64,000 bases of DNA from Monosporascus cannonballus (taxonomy: Eukaryota; Ascomycota; Sordariomycetes; Xylariales): positions 186,001 to 250,000 of the forward strand of contig QJNS01000698.1 in NCBI GenBank assembly GCA_004154925.1, in the 5' to 3' direction. The notes under the pieces are model-generated. The model made no database searches and was not told where the DNA came from. It saw nothing but the letters and a program-made list of their open reading frames with translations. Position numbers and translations under genes: made by a program. This document shows, one piece after another, positions 58,851 through 64,000 of the stretch; positions within the stretch are counted from its first letter, which is position 1; each line of letters begins with the position of its first letter.

Positions 58851-61800
58851 GGTTCAGGCCTGGACTTGTCAAAGCACCATTGCTAGGCATCACCAGGGCA
58901 ACACGCCAAAGGAAACGGTTTCTGAGGTTGCCAAACATGGACGTATACGGTCGCCTGGCTGCGGTAATGCAGTAAGTCGGTTGCTAAGGTTGCCAATAGC
59001 AAAAGAAACTTACTAAGGTTGATAACAACCTAGAGCACTTGGCAGATCTGCACGCTTTGTTATGAAGGGCCTTGGCAACAGATGATAGATACGGCTTGAT
59101 CATCCTCAGGCTGTGCCCGCATACCTTCAAAGAACACAGTGAGTTCCTACATGTCTTCGTATGTACTCTTGTGGGGACCTAGCAGCTCCTAGGGGCACGA
59201 TGCCCCTTATGGCCTGCATCTTTGCTGAAAGGTTGAGACCTGATTGTCTTTGTCGACGCTTTATAGGGGCATCCAGGCCAACATCTCATGAGAGTGAAGA
59301 CCTGGCTGACAAATGTTGCAGGCCGACCAGAAGTGAAGACCTGAGAAAAGTAAATCCATGCCCGAGGTGAGACAACATCCATAGCTTACTGGTGCGGTCA
59401 ATAGTCTGTAGGAGCGCCGGCCAACTACTATTATCGAAAATTTCTCTGCTTGAGTAGCACCCCGACGGGAGAACCTCGACTGCCTGCTCCGAACCTATTT
59501 GAATGGATATACCACTAGAAAGAAACATGATTGAGCACCTCGAAAGAAGGTGGGCAAGGAATGGTGAATACCACGCGATTGCTCCGCGCTGGACATACCT
59601 ACCCCTTTTTCATCTTATACTCATGATAAACCCAAAACCCGACCAGGGGTGGCTGAAGGGGACCGGTAGAAGTACCAAAAGCTTTCCCAGGAGAAGAAAG
59701 AACATCTTAGTCATCAGGACAACAATGCAGCCGTACTACTGAGTGCTGGCTCATCAGCCATTGCAAGCCGAGCTGTGTGAGGCATCATCTCGCTTGCCCA
59801 TTCTTCCTCCCTGAGGACAAACAGCTCCATTCGGTTTGCATCGCTGGCATCGGTGGGCTTTACCAGCAGAAAAGAACTAATCCAGGATGTCTAGAAGCTG
59901 GATTTTATCTCAAGTATAGGTATTAAAGTGACTTTGTGACAGAGTGGTAGGAATTTGATGGTTTAGGTATGTGCGGAATGTGTTGATGGGTGGGTCACCG
60001 AGAACGCCCATTGTCCTCCGATGCTATCGGCATTGTACAGCCTGTCAAGTCGATGAGTCGAGGACTTCCTGACTGGAGTGTTTCAGAATATTGACGTTAC
60101 GTAGTCCGGCGGATTACTTCTGCCGTGTGAGGATGTTATGACGGGTATCTGTCATGTCACCCGCTAGTTCTTACTCGACTAGGCGGCGGTGGTCATCATT
60201 GCTGCTTCGCCCAGTGACGGCCGGGTTCTGTGTACGTAAGCAACACACGATAATACGAGCCCATCGGTTCCATCGCCCTAGGGTGGCAGAAAGCAGTGGC
60301 CGAGGTGAGATGGCTCGCATGGGAAAACCGATCATGTGACCTGCCTAGAGAGTTACACAAGATACATATTGTATCCAATACAGCTCAGAAGGAGAAAGTC
60401 ACTGCAGCTCAGCAGTAACCTCGAAGCCGCACCGAAGTGGTACGGGACAGAAAACCTTGATATCCTGTTTATCAAAGGTCGTACGACCATACAGTCTTTA
60501 GCGAAAGGAAAGGGGCCAGCTTCCCGGCTATCTGGTTGGCATCGCGATCATACGTAATGCTGCGACGCTCGTCAGGTACATCACGTGTGGCCTAGTCACA
60601 AGCGGCTGACAAGGCGAATAGGAACGGAGTATCGGCAGGCGAAGTCCACAATTCTTGCGAGGCAAACAGAAGGGAGTTCTGCCGAATTGGCGAGGGCGGC
60701 CAAAGACGTCGACCTGACGTACTTCCCAGGGCTATGGGCCGAGGGGCATGGCCATTTCCGACCTTAAGCGCGTGACGCGGGGTCCGACTTGGATAGGGGT
60801 CTGAAGAAGACACCCAATGCATCCCTACAATGTCAACCATCGCTACTTGCCCGCCTGGTGCCTCTAGTGTCCTCGACATGCTACTGTTAAACGGTATGTC
60901 GAACTAACTTGATAGAGATCGATCGGATGAGGTAACCGAGGGAGATCTGATGTAAAGAAGGAGCAACAAACGTAAGGGACGCTGTCGTGATCAACGTAGA
61001 TTCGCGCTTAAGAATGAGGGGAAGAGAGGTTCCTTACGCAAGATCCCAGGACCCCACCACCGTAGTACCGTGTCGTTGCTCGGATCACATCTAGACGTGC
61101 TCGACGCAGCTTCCGCGATCTGGGGAAGTAATGAGTGGTCGCGGATCCGCGCGGGTTGGCTGTACCTTGGCAGGGAACTTCCTAGAGAGGATTGATGTGG
61201 GCTACAATGATGGCATAAGCTCTCTATCGAGGCATTACCTACTCCCAAGTGCATACCCCGTCTCTTCTTGATGGCCACATTGCGCCAGCACAACCAACTT
61301 TTGCCCAGTACTGACGTCTTGCGGGCCCTGCAGCGGATATACTGGGCATAAGTATACGTTGGACTGGGTAACCTGGTATGGCAAGTCGAAATCCAGACCT
61401 AGGTGTTTGTGCGACACGAGCCCAGATGGTACAGCGCAAAACAGTGCTAGGGTGGTAACCCTTTTAGCCATTCCTGATGCATTAGCAGCCACGAGCGAGA
61501 TCTACGGTTCAATTCCGGGTTCCCGTCATCATCGTCCGGTGAGATGGTTCTGAGCCCGAAACAAAGCGGGTAAAGCGATATACGGTGGTCAGTCGGCCGC
61601 GAATCTCTATGCAATAGCTGTTATGGAAAACACGGTGAGAATTGCTGCGATCGAATAAGATGGTGGAGTATATAGAATGAGGACGCGTATTTGGCTGGAG
61701 CATTGACTTCAAGACCTGACTCTTGCGCGAGACATAGTGGGAAACAGGGATGGAAGCTAGCACGTAAGGTGAGCTCAAAGAGGAAATATTATTATCGAGG

Positions 61801-63480
61801 GGGCGGGCCAAAATCTATTTTTAATTCATCCTCGAATTTCGACTGACTCGGCATAGGTTGGCAGCCTCGTGGTTCGTATTTGGACTTTGAAGGGGTGGGT
61901 TGGTGGTAACTTCGAGCGTTTGAAACGAAGGGTGAAAACTCAACAAAGAGGGATGGATCTGTTGTTCATCTGGCTGCAAAGAGCAACGCACACATGAAGA
62001 ATAACCTGACCACCAGTTAATATGCAGGTATGTCACGCAAGCGTTGGGCGAATTAGAAGGAGCACCCGGGGACTATACTGGACTGCATTCAATGCTGTGG
62101 TCTCGCCTTGAATCAGGTAGATATGCACCTGAGGTATCTAGGGTTCAAATACGCCTTCATACTGCCTGCTTCATACAATACCTACATATACAGACATATC
62201 TGCATTCTACGCTCCTACCCACCTCACCACCTCACCTATAAAACACGCGCATAACGCGCCAGCATGCAAGCTCCCAGAACCTACATACCTAGCCCAACAG
62301 GTGTAGGCAATCTGAAACCCCACTTTGTCTAGGGGCGTCCTTCAGATGCTTGGCGCAGAATTCGAGACCACCCATTGGCCTGCCTTTGTCGAGGTTCGGA
62401 AATTCTGATGAAGCGCCAAAGGAAGACAGCGTCAGCATCACAACCCCCCCCCCATACCAGCACCGGCCGGCGAGAATACGAATGAGGGGGGGGAGGGGGG
62501 CGAACAGCTTTCAGATGGTGTCCAGATTCAGATTCGACTTCTCACCAGAAAAAGCAAAAAAAGGCCTGGAACTGGAACTGGAAGCCACGCCAGCTCTCAT
62601 AGGCTGCACAGCCAAACCGGAGCCAGAACGGTCTGCACCGCCGGCACAGGGCAGCCGGTAGCTCTAGGTACCCCTAACTGGGAAATCCACCTAAACAGAC
62701 CTTAACTGGCAAATGGCCCAAGAACACTCGATCAAAATCCCAAGCAATCAGGAGCAACATGGCATCCACAAGATCCCGGACCGCACCTGAAGATCAGGGT
62801 GCCGTGTTCCACTTGACTGATTTGATTACGTGGATGAGCCGACCCAGGAACACTAGCACCTTACACGTACATAGAGCTATCAGGAGGGGGCAGGCTAATG
62901 AAGGGCAAGTAAGGTAGTAAAGATTAGGTACCTACAGTAGCAGGCCCTGCCTAGTAGCTGTACGTAGTGTGTAGTCCAGTATGTAGTACCGGTAGTCGTA
63001 GGAAGAGGTGAGGTAGCTTTACCCAGTACTTTTCTGACGGGTCTCCCAAATCAGGCTTGACCACTTTGACACTCCCTGTTCTTACCTACGGTGCTTTTTC
63101 ATAGCAGGACCCCGCGAAATAACGGCGACATTTGGCGAAACCTCTTTTTTTTTCTTTTTCTTTTTTTTTTTTAATCTTGCACCCTCCAAGGCGACGAGAT
63201 CCCCCATTATATCTGCTGCTATTTTCCCCTTCTACGTGCCCTGCAAATTGCACGTTCCTAGAGCCGGTCTAACCAGAGCGAAAACAACTCTACCCAAACG
63301 CGTACAAGTATTGGCGATTAAACTTAGGCGACGACGACAGACAGTCCAGAAAACCACCCGACGAGGACGAAGACGACGACTTCCCAACTATTCTGAAAGG
63401 TCGATCAAAGCCCGGTAAAACCCCAGTCATCATCGCTGCTGGTAAGTAATTATAACTTGAAGTCGACACGATAGCCAAGA
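58851..63480. other. Gene-poor stretch, no confident gene
   Basis: About 4.6 kb with only short frames. G- and C-homopolymer patches near 62445-62500. No gene, RNA or transposon end recognised. Confidence 0.4.
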
Positions 63481-63494
63481 GGTACCCAAGTTGC

Positions 63495-63555
63495 CTTGCC
63501 TTGCCTTGCCTTGCCATGCCTTGCCATGCCTTGCCATGCCTTGCCATACTACGCC
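63495..63555 (+). repeat. Pentamer simple repeat (TTGCC / ATGCC)
   Basis: About twelve tandem five-base units, first CTTGC-type repeats and then alternating TTGCC and ATGCC. A simple-sequence microsatellite with one recurrent variant. Confidence 0.85.
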
Positions 63556-64000
63556 ATGCCATGCCTATCCTACCTACCTCACATCACCCTCGATCGATGA
63601 TCGATATTGTATGCCTTAAGAACTGTCTTTCGTTAAATCATACGCGGCAAGATACCAATCGGCATCGAGATTAGCCAAATTCCTTCTCTCCCCCAAAATT
63701 CGCGTGTCTTGCTTCTGCAGTCTCGTTCATGTCGCCATCACACGAGGCGCATACATCCCCGACCCCAAAACATAAAATTGCCAGTTTCTCAGTCCATTTA
63801 TTATTGCCCGACCGACAAGCGCCCATATCTGTCCAACACTCCCAACAATAATCCACACTTCCACTCTCCATTCTCTCACATCCACACACTCACCATCTCT
63901 GATCTTACCCCGACATCTTCCAAACCGGCGAATACCGTGTTCTCGCTCGCTGAAGCAAAGAAAAACAACGACCGATCCGGCACTGAATTTGTGGAACTAG
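63556..64000. other. C/T-rich region at the window edge
   Basis: Pyrimidine-rich sequence without a plausible gene; may be the leader or promoter of a gene beyond the window on the plus strand. Confidence 0.3.

Overview
The window is nuclear DNA of a filamentous ascomycete, most likely a Sordariomycete. Genes carry short introns (about 50-190 bp) with GT...AG ends and CTAAC-like branch points. The gene content is typically fungal: HET, NACHT and AA11 genes and a fungal-type SIN1. One AT-rich island (about 17.2-25.1 kb) has the transition-only decay expected of repeat-induced point mutation (RIP). Two tRNA genes contain introns just 3' of the anticodon. No bacterial operons, CRISPR arrays or rRNA genes were seen. 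All multi-exon models below were assembled by eye from reading frames, splice signals and phase.

Layout. 1.6-3.3 kb: cAMP-dependent protein kinase catalytic subunit (+). 5.0-7.4 kb: CorA-like membrane protein (+). 8.0-9.2 kb: decayed alpha/beta-hydrolase (-). 10.2-11.3 kb: kappa-class GST/DsbA-like protein (-). 11.8-13.1 kb: AA11 chitin-active LPMO (-). 14.3-16.7 kb: HET-domain protein (-). 17.2-24.4 kb: a RIP-degraded LTR retrotransposon with matched LTRs and 5-bp target duplications, inserted into the 3' end of a LINE copy. 25.1-26.7 kb: a second, non-RIPed Tad-like LINE fragment in the opposite orientation. 28.4-28.7 kb: a complete 211-bp hAT-type MITE with 40-bp inverted repeats and an 8-bp target duplication. 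30.0-30.7 kb: Ser/Thr-rich secreted or wall protein (-). 31.9-32.7 kb: MFS transporter relic (-). 34.2 kb: tRNA-Ser(GCU). 38.1-38.9 kb: bZIP factor (-). 40.3-41.2 kb: four-helix membrane protein whose second intron contains the assembly gap (-). 41.7 kb: tRNA-Arg(UCG). 42.4-45.1 kb: TORC2 subunit SIN1 (-). 46.1-46.6 kb: VOC/glyoxalase-fold protein (-). 46.7-55.1 kb: no confident gene, but a degenerate repeat field at about 51.2-52.8 kb. 55.2-58.9 kb: NACHT-ankyrin NLR-like gene (-) with a possible nonsense codon. 58.9-64 kb: no confident gene.

How it fits together. Conserved signalling genes (PKA, SIN1, bZIP) alternate with accessory material: non-self-recognition genes (HET, NLR), decayed metabolic genes (hydrolase, MFS) and transposon layers. 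This mosaic is typical of rapidly changing fungal chromosome regions. The clearest reconstructable history is the nested transposon sequence: LINE 3' end, then LTR element insertion, then RIP. No convincing new multi-gene system was found. The best leads are the 51-53 kb repeat field, the NLR gene with its disordered insert, and the hAT MITE.
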